Shown here piece by piece: positions 25,040-33,768 of a stretch of 64,000 nt of DNA. A model generated the notes under the pieces. The model searched no databases. It was not told the DNA's origin and was given only the letters and a program-made list of their open reading frames with translations. The position numbers and the translations under genes are program-made. Position 1 is the first letter of the stretch, and every line of letters starts with the position of its first letter. This DNA is from CAZSDP01 sp964605665 (GTDB lineage: Bacteria; Planctomycetota; UBA8108; UBA1146): positions 44,917 to 108,916 of the forward strand of contig CAZSDP010000016.1 of assembly GCA_964605665.1 (NCBI GenBank). The letters are read 5' to 3'.

Positions 25040-26992
25040 TCAAGGGCAGCTTGAAGTGGCGCATCCCAAGGGGTCACCCGCGGTCGGATCAGATCCACAG
25101 TCGGGGTAAGGTGGAGGCGGCAAGGGGCCCCCTCCAAAAAGAGTGGCGAGTAGGTAGATCGGATCGCCGACGTCACTTTGCCCGTCATCATTTGAGTCGC
25201 ACGCATCTTCACAAGTAGGAGTCGGAAGGCCGCTAAAGAGCACTCCCAACATCGTGATCGCATCACTGATGTCGGCCAAGAGATCTTGGTTGCAGTCTCC
25301 TCGTATGAAATCAGGTGAAGGTGGCGGAGTGGTCACCAGCGTGGCAACTTCCTCCTCCATCAAAGTTCCGAAGTGAGGCGCTTGAACATCATTGAGGGGG
25401 TTTCCAAGCCCATCGAGCGTCCAACCCTTTGCCTCAATCAAATCCTTAGGAGCTCGCCGATAGATCAGACGTGCCCGTACCTCGACGTTGCCCCCTGTCG
25501 AAGGTACCGCGAAGGACACTGTCGTGGTGTCGGTGGCAAGGGGAGCGATCCGATTGTCGAAGAGGATGCTCACCGCTTCCGTGAAGAGTACGCCTTCTGT
25601 TCCCGCCGCATTTTGATTGACCTTGGCAAAGAGCTTTCCCGGTAGGCCGGCATAGTTGCCAGTCGCAGGATCGCCAATTCCACCCAAGGGGTGAATCGTG
25701 TCTCCCCCACTTTGAGTGAGCACTCCACTCGATTGCCCTTCGGCTTGGATCAAGAGAATCATGTTGCGCAGAGTCACTCCGGTGGGAACAGCATGGCCGG
25801 TCTGATCATTGACAATATCGACCGCCACCTCCAGATCGCCCCCGACCTGCTGAGTGGACATCGTCATCGTGACGGCGTTCTCGAGGTATGCGGGAGTCGT
25901 CCCTTCGAACTCATGCGAACGAACGGTCGTCGGGTCGCGAAGAAGTGGCGGGAAAATCGCGGTGCAGATATCGACGTCATTCGCCGCGTACTCGGCCTTA
26001 TGACAGTCGACGCAGCTCTGATAGAGCGGATTGGCGGGATCACCGTATGGCGAGTTTTTCCACTCGGAGTAGGTCTCTTGAGCTGGAACACTTCCCGCTT
26101 CTTCAAAATCTCCGTCGTTGTCTGGGTCGTTATTGTACTCATGGCAAACGGCGCATGCCTCTGCCACCAGCTGTGGCTGATAGCTGGCGCGCATCACCGG
26201 AGCCGCGTTGTAGTCGACATCTCCAAGCGTCCCATACATCACCTGATTCACGCCCATGGTGCTATCAGGGCGAGTGAATGTCACGGTCCCCGGAATGAAT
26301 CCCGGGGCGTTGATCAGAGACTCATCGACGTCTGCGATCTTATGGCACGACTCACAAGAGACACCCCGAAGCGCCGCATCGTTGGGAGCATTGAATGGCG
26401 CCAATGGAGTAAAGGGGTTCTCGATCCAAGCCTCAGGCTGATGGCAAGACGCGCAATATCCACCCGGATTCGCTCCAAAGTGTACCGAGTCCTGAGTGTA
26501 GACAAAGTCGTTCATTCCACCCGCGGTCGCAGATCCATCATACAAGTCGTAGACCCACTGATTCAGTCCCGTCTCCGACATTCGCGAAGTGCTCCACTGA
26601 TTCCATTGGGTCGGATGGCAGATGGAACACTGTGCTGGATCGACCCAAACATAGTTGGGGTCGTCATCTTGCTGCACCACGTCCAAAGCGATTTCGAGCA
26701 TCAAACTCGGGGCGGTCGTGGTGACGCTACCGTTGAAATAGCCCTTCTTCGCACCAACGATGACCAGATTTGTACCGCTGAGACTCGGAAACATGAAGTT
26801 ACCCGTCGCATCGGTCACCGTTCGCTCGGAGGTCGCCTGTCGGGTGACAAGGGCCCCCTCAATCGGGAGCCCAGTCGCAGAGTCTCTGACGACTCCCGCG
26901 ACCTGAGCAGTTCCTGGTGTTGAGAAGAGAAAGACGAGCAGCAGACAGGCGAAACCGCGGGTCGCGGCCCTCGAAAGTGCCAAGGGTATCAT
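25040..26992 (-). CDS. Secreted multihaem cytochrome with dockerin-like tail
   Basis: 650 residues. A signal peptide (GFACLLLVFLFSTPGTAQ) is followed by a carboxypeptidase-regulatory-like beta domain at about 20-90 (VAGVVRDSATGLPIEGALVT). Then come five CxxCH haem motifs (CSICH, CASCH, CESCH, CAVCH, CVDCH) spread over about 240 residues, a beta-rich region, and a C-terminal pair of calcium loops (RGDCNQDLLADISDAITMLG; DSNDDGQSDVGDPIYLLATL) ending in a Cys-containing tail. The haems imply an extracytoplasmic electron-transfer or oxidoreductase role. The layout resembles the cytochrome c554-like or 'multihaem c-type' group. ATG 26992 has GAGGAA about eight bases upstream; ATG 27010 is an alternative. 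The dockerin-like tail links it to three other secreted proteins in the window. Confidence 0.82.
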   Translation of the reverse strand: MIPLALSRAATRGFACLLLVFLFSTPGTAQVAGVVRDSATGLPIEGALVTRQATSERTVTDATGNFMFPSLSGTNLVIVGAKKGYFNGSVTTTAPSLMLEIALDVVQQDDDPNYVWVDPAQCSICHPTQWNQWSTSRMSETGLNQWVYDLYDGSATAGGMNDFVYTQDSVHFGANPGGYCASCHQPEAWIENPFTPLAPFNAPNDAALRGVSCESCHKIADVDESLINAPGFIPGTVTFTRPDSTMGVNQVMYGTLGDVDYNAAPVMRASYQPQLVAEACAVCHEYNNDPDNDGDFEEAGSVPAQETYSEWKNSPYGDPANPLYQSCVDCHKAEYAANDVDICTAIFPPLLRDPTTVRSHEFEGTTPAYLENAVTMTMSTQQVGGDLEVAVDIVNDQTGHAVPTGVTLRNMILLIQAEGQSSGVLTQSGGDTIHPLGGIGDPATGNYAGLPGKLFAKVNQNAAGTEGVLFTEAVSILFDNRIAPLATDTTTVSFAVPSTGGNVEVRARLIYRRAPKDLIEAKGWTLDGLGNPLNDVQAPHFGTLMEEEVATLVTTPPPSPDFIRGDCNQDLLADISDAITMLGVLFSGLPTPTCEDACDSNDDGQSDVGDPIYLLATLFGGGPLPPPPYPDCGSDPTAGDPLGCATSSCP

Positions 26993-27363
26993 GGGACGTT
27001 CCTCGTTCATGTGACTGAACTGTATTCGAGTATCTCACTTCATCGCACCCGTTATCGAACCCGTTCGATCCAGATTGTAGCACTGGCTTCGCAAGAGGCA
27101 TCGGATCTATGAAAATCGATCTCGGAAGTTGAGGACGACCTTCGAACGCCCGGCAAAATCAAACGCATCGCTAAGTCCCGAGATCTTCATGAGAAAATCC
27201 GCACTCGCACAACAGAGCGTGAGTAACCGCCGGAGAATGACAGAGGTCCTCAAGCGAGGCAGACATCAGATGAAAAGAAGAGAACGCTGAAATGAAAAGA
27301 GGCCCAGTTCAGGTTCTCTGAACCGGGCCTCCAATGACTAACATCTGTGACAAAAGTATATTT
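26993..27363. other. Intergenic region upstream of the cytochrome gene
   Basis: About 370 bp between gcvP and the cytochrome gene, both on the minus strand. Contains the gcvP terminator (27290-27329) and presumably the cytochrome promoter. No other feature was seen. Confidence 0.4.
27290..27329 (-). terminator. Rho-independent terminator of gcvP
   Basis: 12-bp stem (27329-27318 with 27312-27301) with a single G-T pair on the minus strand, a 5-nt loop, then TCTTTTCATTTC on the minus strand, about 35 nt beyond the gcvP stop. Confidence 0.85.
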
Positions 27364-30264
27364 TCAGCTCGTATATGCCTCGATCGGCGGACAGAGACAG
27401 ACCAGGTTTTTGTCCCCGAAAGCCTGGTCGATTCGAGCCACTGCGGGCCAAAACTTGTGCATCCGCTGGAAGGTGCTGGGGAATGCCGCCCGTTCACGTG
27501 AGTAGGGGTGACTCCACTCTTCAGCGGTCACCGCTTCCATCGTGTGTGGGGCATTGCAGAGTGGGTTGTCATCCTTCGGCAGTCGACCCGCCTCGATCTC
27601 AGTGATCTCTTCATGAATACTCAGCATGGCATCACAGAAGCGATCGAGCTCTTCCTTCGATTCACTTTCAGTCGGTTCAACCATCAGAGTTCCGATCACC
27701 GGCCAAGACATCGTCGGCGCGTGGAATCCATAATCCATCAATCGCTTGGCCAGATCGTCCACACTCACTCCAGCTGACTTGAATCCACGTGTATCGAGGA
27801 TGCACTCGTGGGCGACTCTCCTTTGTTCACCTCGGTAGAGCACCGGGAATCGGTCTCCGATCCTCGCCGCGATGTAATTGGCATTGAGGATCGCGATCTC
27901 AGTTGCATGAGTCAGCCCGTCCCCTCCCATCATCGCGATGTACGCGTAGCTGATCGGAAGGACCATCGGGCTACCATAGGGTGCGGCTGAAATCGCTCCG
28001 ATCCCCTTCTCGCCACCCGTCTTCGCCACCGGATGACCCGGTAGATAAGGGGCGAGATGCTTCCGCACTCCGATCGGGCCCATTCCCGGGCCCCCACCTC
28101 CATGCGGAATGCTGAAGGTCTTGTGAAGATTGAGGTGGCAAACATCCGCGCCGAACTCAGCGGGGCGGACCAAACCAACCATCGCGTTCATGTTCGCACC
28201 GTCGAGATAGACCTGCCCACCTGCGTTGTGAATCATCTCGCAGATCTTCGCGATGGAAGTCTCAAACACTCCATGAGTCGATGGATAGGTCACCATCAAA
28301 GCGGAGAGCTCATTGCCATGGGTTGAAATCTTCTCCTCGAGATCAGCGATATCGATATTGCCCTGATCATCACAGGAGATCACAACGACATCCATTCCCG
28401 CCATCTTCGCACTCGCGGGGTTCGTTCCATGTGCTGACTGCGGAATGAAGCACACATTCCGGTGCTGTTCACCTCTCGCATGATGATAGGCCCGTATCAC
28501 CATGAGCCCTGCGTACTCACCTTGGCTTCCGGCATTGGGCTGAAGAGAAACTTCATCAAAGCCTGTGATATCGGCGAGCCAGCGACAGAGGCGCTCAAAG
28601 AGAACTCGATAACCCTCTGTTTGAGCTGTCGGAGCAAATGGATGCAACTGAGAGAAACCGCGGAAGAGAATCGGAATCATCTCAGCGGCTGCGTTCAATT
28701 TCATCGTGCACGATCCCAATGGAATCATCGCAGTATCGAGAGCAAGATCACGGTTCGCGAGTTGACGCAGGTAGCGCATCATCTCGGTTTCCGAGTGGTA
28801 TCGCTGAAAAACGGAGTGCTCGAGGAAAGGGCTCGTTCGAGCCAGAGCCGTCGGTAACTGATGATTCGCCTTCGAAAGGAATCGGTCGACTTCGAAATCA
28901 CGGCTTTTACCGCCGAAGACTTCGAACAGATCGGCTAAATCTGTTTCGCTCACCGTCTCGTCGAGCGCGATACCGAGGTCGCCGCCCTCGAATGCTCGCA
29001 AGTTGATTCCTCGTTGCTGAGCGTTCGACTGAATCTCTTCGCTTCCCGCACCTTTGGGCGTCACTCGCAGAGCGTCGAAGATCGGGCCTTTTGCCACGGA
29101 GTGGCCGAGCGAGATCAGAGCTTCACGCAAAGCCTCAGCCTGCATGCGAATTCGCGTCGCGATCTGCAACAGTCCCTTTGGCCCGTGGTAAACCGCGTAG
29201 GCCCCCGCTGCTACCGCGAGAAGAACTTGAGCAGTACAGATGTTCGAAGTCGCTCGATCCCGACGGATATGCTGCTCCCGCGTCTGCAGAGATAGTCGCA
29301 GCGCGGAGCGACCGCGCGCGTCCTTTGAGACTCCGACCAAACGGCCAGGCAGCATCCGCTTGTACTCATCTCGCGTCGCCATATACGCAGCATGCGGCCC
29401 ACCAAATCCGAGAGGGACCCCAAAGCGCTGGGTCGATCCGATTGCGACATCCGCACCAAATTCAGCCGGTGGGCGAAGCAGAGTCAGACTGAGTGGATCT
29501 GCCGCGACGACCACCATGGCCCCCGTCTCGTGGGCGCGTCGACAGAAACTCTCGTAGTCCTGCGCGACCCCATCGGTGTCTGGGTACTGAAGCAGAGCTC
29601 CAAAGCATCCATTCGGGAAGGTGAAGTCTTGATAGTCTCCAATGCGCACCTCGATCCCGAGGGGAATCGCGCGCGCTTTGACCACTTCAATCGTCTGCGG
29701 GTGGCACTTCTCAGAAACGAAGAAGAGATCTCCGGTATCGGCACTCTTCGATAGCACTCGGTGGCAAAGGGTCATCGCCTCTGCGGCTGCCGTCGCTTCA
29801 TCCAGAAGCGAAGCATTCGCCACCGGAAAACCGGTGAGATCTGAAACCATCGTCTGAAAGTTGAGGAGGGCCTCCAAGCGCCCTTGGCTGATCTCTGGTT
29901 GGTAAGGGGTGTACGCGGTGTACCAACCGGGCGCTTCGAAGATGTTCCTCTGGATCGCCGGAGGGGTCACGCAAGCGTGGTATCCCATACCGATGTAGGA
30001 ACGGAAGACGTCATTGCGTTTCGAGAGTTCCCGAAGGTCTCCGAGGACCTCTGACTCACTCTTTCCTGAAGCGAGCTCGAGAGGCGTCTTCGAGCGCAAT
30101 GCGGATGGAATCGTCTCTTCGACGAGTTGAGCGAGAGAATCCGCTCCCACCACTTTGAGCATTTCCGGTATCTGAGAAGCACGGGGTCCGAGGTGACGAT
30201 CGACGAACTGGTCGCGATCGCGGAGAGGATCGGACTGAGAGGAGGCATCGGCTCGGTTCAGCAT
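27364..30264 (-). CDS. gcvP: Glycine dehydrogenase (decarboxylating), P-protein
   Basis: 966 residues, the full-length single-chain P-protein of the glycine cleavage system. It decarboxylates glycine with PLP and passes the aminomethyl group to the H-protein lipoyl arm. The N-terminal half has DQFVDRHLGPRASQIPEML, YHACVTPPAIQRNI and TAYTPYQPEISQGRLEALLN; the C-terminal half has the PLP lysine in HLNLHKTFSIPHGGGGPG (around residue 715) and SLQPNAGSQGEYAGLMVIR. ATG 30264 has AGGAG six bases upstream. The gcvT, gcvH and lpd genes are not adjacent. No glycine riboswitch was recognised in the leader. Confidence 0.97.
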   Translation of the reverse strand: MLNRADASSQSDPLRDRDQFVDRHLGPRASQIPEMLKVVGADSLAQLVEETIPSALRSKTPLELASGKSESEVLGDLRELSKRNDVFRSYIGMGYHACVTPPAIQRNIFEAPGWYTAYTPYQPEISQGRLEALLNFQTMVSDLTGFPVANASLLDEATAAAEAMTLCHRVLSKSADTGDLFFVSEKCHPQTIEVVKARAIPLGIEVRIGDYQDFTFPNGCFGALLQYPDTDGVAQDYESFCRRAHETGAMVVVAADPLSLTLLRPPAEFGADVAIGSTQRFGVPLGFGGPHAAYMATRDEYKRMLPGRLVGVSKDARGRSALRLSLQTREQHIRRDRATSNICTAQVLLAVAAGAYAVYHGPKGLLQIATRIRMQAEALREALISLGHSVAKGPIFDALRVTPKGAGSEEIQSNAQQRGINLRAFEGGDLGIALDETVSETDLADLFEVFGGKSRDFEVDRFLSKANHQLPTALARTSPFLEHSVFQRYHSETEMMRYLRQLANRDLALDTAMIPLGSCTMKLNAAAEMIPILFRGFSQLHPFAPTAQTEGYRVLFERLCRWLADITGFDEVSLQPNAGSQGEYAGLMVIRAYHHARGEQHRNVCFIPQSAHGTNPASAKMAGMDVVVISCDDQGNIDIADLEEKISTHGNELSALMVTYPSTHGVFETSIAKICEMIHNAGGQVYLDGANMNAMVGLVRPAEFGADVCHLNLHKTFSIPHGGGGPGMGPIGVRKHLAPYLPGHPVAKTGGEKGIGAISAAPYGSPMVLPISYAYIAMMGGDGLTHATEIAILNANYIAARIGDRFPVLYRGEQRRVAHECILDTRGFKSAGVSVDDLAKRLMDYGFHAPTMSWPVIGTLMVEPTESESKEELDRFCDAMLSIHEEITEIEAGRLPKDDNPLCNAPHTMEAVTAEEWSHPYSRERAAFPSTFQRMHKFWPAVARIDQAFGDKNLVCLCPPIEAYTS

Positions 30265-30707
30265 CAGGGCTCCTGGTCGTAAAGGGAGACCGGCGATTCT
30301 TCCCGAGGAAAAAACTGGGGGATCCTCGCCGATTTCGAAATATGACTCGTTTGGCCAGAATATCGAAGCGATCGCCGACCGGCAACTCGCGGTCTCCCCG
30401 AACTTGTGATTCTTGCAAATCTCCTCGAATCGAGACCTTTATCCCATAGTTGGGGTTCCGGGATTTGCTGGTGGCCAACAGAACTGAGGAGGCCGAGGGA
30501 GAAGAGCGATACAGAGGGTGGAATCGGCCACAAGCCTTCGCTCTAATGCCTCTTCATTCGAGGACGACCTCCAGATCCTGATCCAGCCAAAAAGGTCGTT
30601 CCGGTCTTTTTTCTCCGATCGCTTCGCTTCGACCCCATCGGTTCATGGATCAAGAATCTGATGGGAACCCCAGCTCATCTGACACTCCGATGGGAGGAAC
30701 TCCCCCG
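30265..30707. other. Divergent promoter region of gcvP and the P5C dehydrogenase gene
   Basis: About 440 bp. The dehydrogenase frame is open from 30645, but the better start is 30708. A minus-strand frame through 30478-30265 continues out of phase into gcvP and is treated as spurious. No tandem glycine-aptamer signature was recognised. Confidence 0.4.
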
Positions 30708-32336
30708 ATGGTAAACACCAACTTCCGCTTACAGCCCCCGAGCAACGAACCGGTGCGAGAGTATCGACCCGGTACTCAGGAGACTCTTTCACTCGCCTCC
30801 AAGATGGATTCTCTGGTACAGAACTCCACCGAGATCCCCTGCATTATCGGCGGTAAAGAAGTCACCACTGGAAATCTCCAAGAGATCCGCTGCCCACACG
30901 ACCACTCCACTCTGTTGGGAACCTATCACGCAGCGACTCCAGAGATGATCGAAGGAGCGATCCAATCCGCGCGGGAAGCTTGGAAAGACTGGTCGGAAAC
31001 ACCGGCCGAGGTGCGCGTTTCCATCTTCGAACGTGCAGCGGAACTTCTGGCAGGCCCTTGGCGAGACACCGTCAATGCCGCCACGATGTTGGGACAGTCG
31101 AAGACCTGCTTCCAAGCGGAGATTGACGCTGCATGTGAACTCATCGACTTTTGGCGATTCAACAACCACTTCGCACTCAATCAAATCTATCCCGATCAAC
31201 CACTGAGCCCACCGGGAATCTGGAACTCCGTCGACTACCGTCCGCTCGAAGGATTCGTTTACTCGGTCACCCCCTTCAACTTCACGAGTATCGCGGGCAA
31301 TCTTCCGAGTTCTCCGGTGTTGATGGGGAACGTTTCGATCTGGAAACCCTCCCACTCAGCGGTCTTCTCAAACTACTTCTTGATGAAGATCCTCGAAGCT
31401 GCAGGGCTTCCGCCAGGCGTGATCCAGTTCGTGCCAGGTCCGTCCCGAGAAATCACTGAGAGGTGCCTAGCATCTGAGCACTTCTCTGGATTGCACTTCA
31501 CCGGGTCAACCGCGGTCTTCCAGCAGCTGTGGAAGGGCATCGCCGAACGACTCTCAAGTTACAAGAATTACCCTCGAATCGTCGGAGAGACCGGAGGCAA
31601 GGACTTCATCTTTGCTCACCCGAGCTCCGACCCACAAGCGGTCGCAGTTGCTGCAGTTCGGGGAGCCTTCGAGTATCAAGGCCAAAAGTGTTCTGCCGCC
31701 AGTCGGATGTACATCGCTCGCTCCCAATGGGAGGACATTCGTGACCGCATCGGAGACATGATGCAGACCATCAAAATGGGCGACCCGAGGGATTTCTCGA
31801 ACTTCATGTGTGCAGTAATTCACGAACAGTCCTTCAATAAGATCTTCGGAGCGATCGAAGAAGCGAAGTCGAGTGCCAACGCAAACATCATCGCGGGCGG
31901 TGAAGCGAACCGTGAGAAGGGGTGGTTCATCGAACCAACTCTGATCGAGTGCACCGACCCGAAGTTCCGCACCATGGAAGAAGAGCTCTTCGGCCCCGTT
32001 CTCTCGACATTCGTTTATGAAGACTCCGAGCTCGATGCGACACTGACCCTCTGCGACACCACGAGCCCGTATGCGCTCACTGGAGCAGTCTTCGCTGAAG
32101 ATCGCGTGGAGGCAGATCGGTTGGCGACAAGGCTTCGCCATGCGGCAGGGAACTTCTACATCAATGACAAGCCCACGGGAGCCGTCGTTGGCCAACAGCC
32201 CTTCGGAGGCGCACGTGCTTCAGGAACCGACGACAAAGCGGGCAGCCCACTCAATTTGTTGAGATGGGTCGCAGCTCGCACGGTGAAAGAGACGTTCCTT
32301 CCCCCCACCGACTACCGATACCCACATATGGGTTGA
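30708..32336 (+). CDS. pruA: L-glutamate gamma-semialdehyde (P5C) dehydrogenase
   Basis: 542 residues, an aldehyde dehydrogenase of the single-function P5C dehydrogenase type, like the mitochondrial ALDH4 group rather than the PutA fusion. It oxidises glutamate semialdehyde to glutamate with NAD+ in proline breakdown. It has the family segment NFTSIAGNLPSSPVLMGNV, the ETGGKDFIF region with the general-base Glu, and the catalytic Cys near residue 328 in QGQKCSAASRMYI. The open frame begins at 30645, but ATG 30708 has GGGAGGAA eight bases upstream. No proline dehydrogenase gene is beside it. A strong terminator follows. Confidence 0.94.
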   Translation: MVNTNFRLQPPSNEPVREYRPGTQETLSLASKMDSLVQNSTEIPCIIGGKEVTTGNLQEIRCPHDHSTLLGTYHAATPEMIEGAIQSAREAWKDWSETPAEVRVSIFERAAELLAGPWRDTVNAATMLGQSKTCFQAEIDAACELIDFWRFNNHFALNQIYPDQPLSPPGIWNSVDYRPLEGFVYSVTPFNFTSIAGNLPSSPVLMGNVSIWKPSHSAVFSNYFLMKILEAAGLPPGVIQFVPGPSREITERCLASEHFSGLHFTGSTAVFQQLWKGIAERLSSYKNYPRIVGETGGKDFIFAHPSSDPQAVAVAAVRGAFEYQGQKCSAASRMYIARSQWEDIRDRIGDMMQTIKMGDPRDFSNFMCAVIHEQSFNKIFGAIEEAKSSANANIIAGGEANREKGWFIEPTLIECTDPKFRTMEEELFGPVLSTFVYEDSELDATLTLCDTTSPYALTGAVFAEDRVEADRLATRLRHAAGNFYINDKPTGAVVGQQPFGGARASGTDDKAGSPLNLLRWVAARTVKETFLPPTDYRYPHMG

Positions 32337-32392
32337 TCGGCATCGGACACCGTCGAAAGCTGAACGGGAAGAAGACGTCCTCCGCCATCGAA

Positions 32393-32432
32393 GATCGCCG
32401 GCACCACCCCAGCTCGGGTGATGCCGGCGATC
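32393..32432. terminator. Strong hairpin between convergent pruA and kdsD
   Basis: 11-bp perfect outer stem (32393-32403 with 32422-32432), then a mismatch and an inner 4-5 bp stem. Only a scattered T-rich sequence follows. Confidence 0.8.
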
Positions 32433-32497
32433 TCATTACTCTTTCATCGATGCCAACTTCATCGATACCAACGCGCGATTTCAGCGACCTCGACTGA

Positions 32498-33496
32498 TCA
32501 GGCGCTTTCTATGCCATGCTTAACCAAGTCTTGGAGTCGGACAATTCCCTTCGGAATTCGATCTCCTTCGATCACCACCAAAACCGTGATCTCTTGCTGA
32601 CGCATCATGCGCAACGCTTCCACCGCGAGTGTCTCCTCCGCTACGACCGAGTGGGCGACCGGAGTCTCATCTTCGCCGCGACGGCTGCCATGAAATGCAT
32701 CCCCTGCGGTGATCTCAAAGGGATTCGATCCTCGAGCAACCAAGCGGCGTAGGTCACCATCGGTGAACACTCCGAGAAATCGCCCTTCACGATCGACGAT
32801 GCAGCACATACCGAGGCCCTTGCCGGTCATTTCCAACAAGAGGGTCTCGAAAGCTTCGCCCTCTGGAATCAGGGGGAGCTCATCTCCGGAGTGCATCAAA
32901 TCACGACAACGCAAGAGGAGCCGGCGACCGAGGCTACCTTCCGGATGATAGCGAGCAAACTCCTCTGCCGTGAAACCGCGGCGTTCGAGGAGACACATCG
33001 CCAATGCGTCCGCTAGCGAGAGCTGAAGAACAGCACTGGTGGTGGGAGCCAAAGCGAGTGGACCCGCCTCTCCCAGAGCAGGAATCCGTAAAACGATGTC
33101 AGAGAGCTCCGCAATCGGTGACGCGAGATCTTCGCAGATCGAAATCACACCCCGACCGAGTCGGCGAAAGTGCCCGACGAATCGGATCAACTCATCGGTC
33201 TTTCCAGTCTTCGATAGAGTCAGAAGTAAGTCACCTTCCCGAACCACCCCCAAGTCTCCGTGGAGAGCGTCGGTCGGATGTAGGAATGTGGCTGGAGTGC
33301 CGGTACTGGCAAGAGTGCCCGCGACCTTCTGACCGATCGACCCGCTCTTACCAACCCCCGAAACGATCAACCGCCCGTCCAGGTCGGAGATCCATTGGAC
33401 CGCTTTCTCGAATTGATCATCGAGAGACTGTGCCAGTGCCTCGAGAGCCCGCGCTTCTTGCTCGATGACTTCACGGGCAAGTCCGATTCGGTCCAA
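32498..33496 (-). CDS. kdsD: Arabinose-5-phosphate isomerase (KdsD/KpsF/GutQ)
   Basis: 332 residues. An N-terminal SIS sugar-isomerase domain (about 30-165) contains GVGKSGSIGQKVAGTLASTG, FLHPTDALHGDLGVV and LSKTGKTDELI. Two CBS domains follow (about 205-330; DLMHSGDELPLIPEGEAFET and VAHSVVAEETLAVEALRMMR). It converts ribulose-5-P to arabinose-5-P, the first step of Kdo synthesis for LPS or capsule. TTG 33496 is the start, with GAGGAAA about five bases upstream and an in-frame TGA just before. Kdo-type synthesis fits an outer membrane with LPS. No kdsA, kdsB or kdsC gene is adjacent. Confidence 0.93.
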   Translation of the reverse strand: MDRIGLAREVIEQEARALEALAQSLDDQFEKAVQWISDLDGRLIVSGVGKSGSIGQKVAGTLASTGTPATFLHPTDALHGDLGVVREGDLLLTLSKTGKTDELIRFVGHFRRLGRGVISICEDLASPIAELSDIVLRIPALGEAGPLALAPTTSAVLQLSLADALAMCLLERRGFTAEEFARYHPEGSLGRRLLLRCRDLMHSGDELPLIPEGEAFETLLLEMTGKGLGMCCIVDREGRFLGVFTDGDLRRLVARGSNPFEITAGDAFHGSRRGEDETPVAHSVVAEETLAVEALRMMRQQEITVLVVIEGDRIPKGIVRLQDLVKHGIESA

Positions 33497-33541
33497 AGAA
33501 GTTTCCTCTCACCACCGAGGGCAGCGACGTGCGATTCAGCC

Positions 33542-33573
33542 GAACCCCAGCTGAAGAGAACCCCAGCTGAAAA
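33542..33573. repeat. 16-bp tandem duplication
   Basis: Two copies of GAACCCCAGCTGAAGA (33542-33557 and 33558-33573, one difference near the end) in the kdsD upstream region. Confidence 0.9.
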
Positions 33574-33768
33574 TCGGTCTGGAATCGGCAATCCGAGCTG
33601 ATCTCGCTCATTCTCAAGTCCGGCATGGTGCCCGAGGTGAACGCCTGCCACAACCCTGAGCTGGGGATCGATCTTCTTCTCAGCACATTTCGCTCTGACT
33701 CGATCGTCAAGTTTCCGCCGATTCTTGCCGAAGGAAGGAGATGAGTCGAAGTGCCACCCGGAGGATCG

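Noticed and set aside
30056..30478. Minus-strand frame running through the gcvP leader into gcvP
   Set aside because: Most of it lies over gcvP in another frame, and the part before gcvP is too short to judge.
27364..30707. Glycine riboswitch before gcvP
   Set aside because: The leader was read on the minus strand and neither aptamer consensus was recognised.
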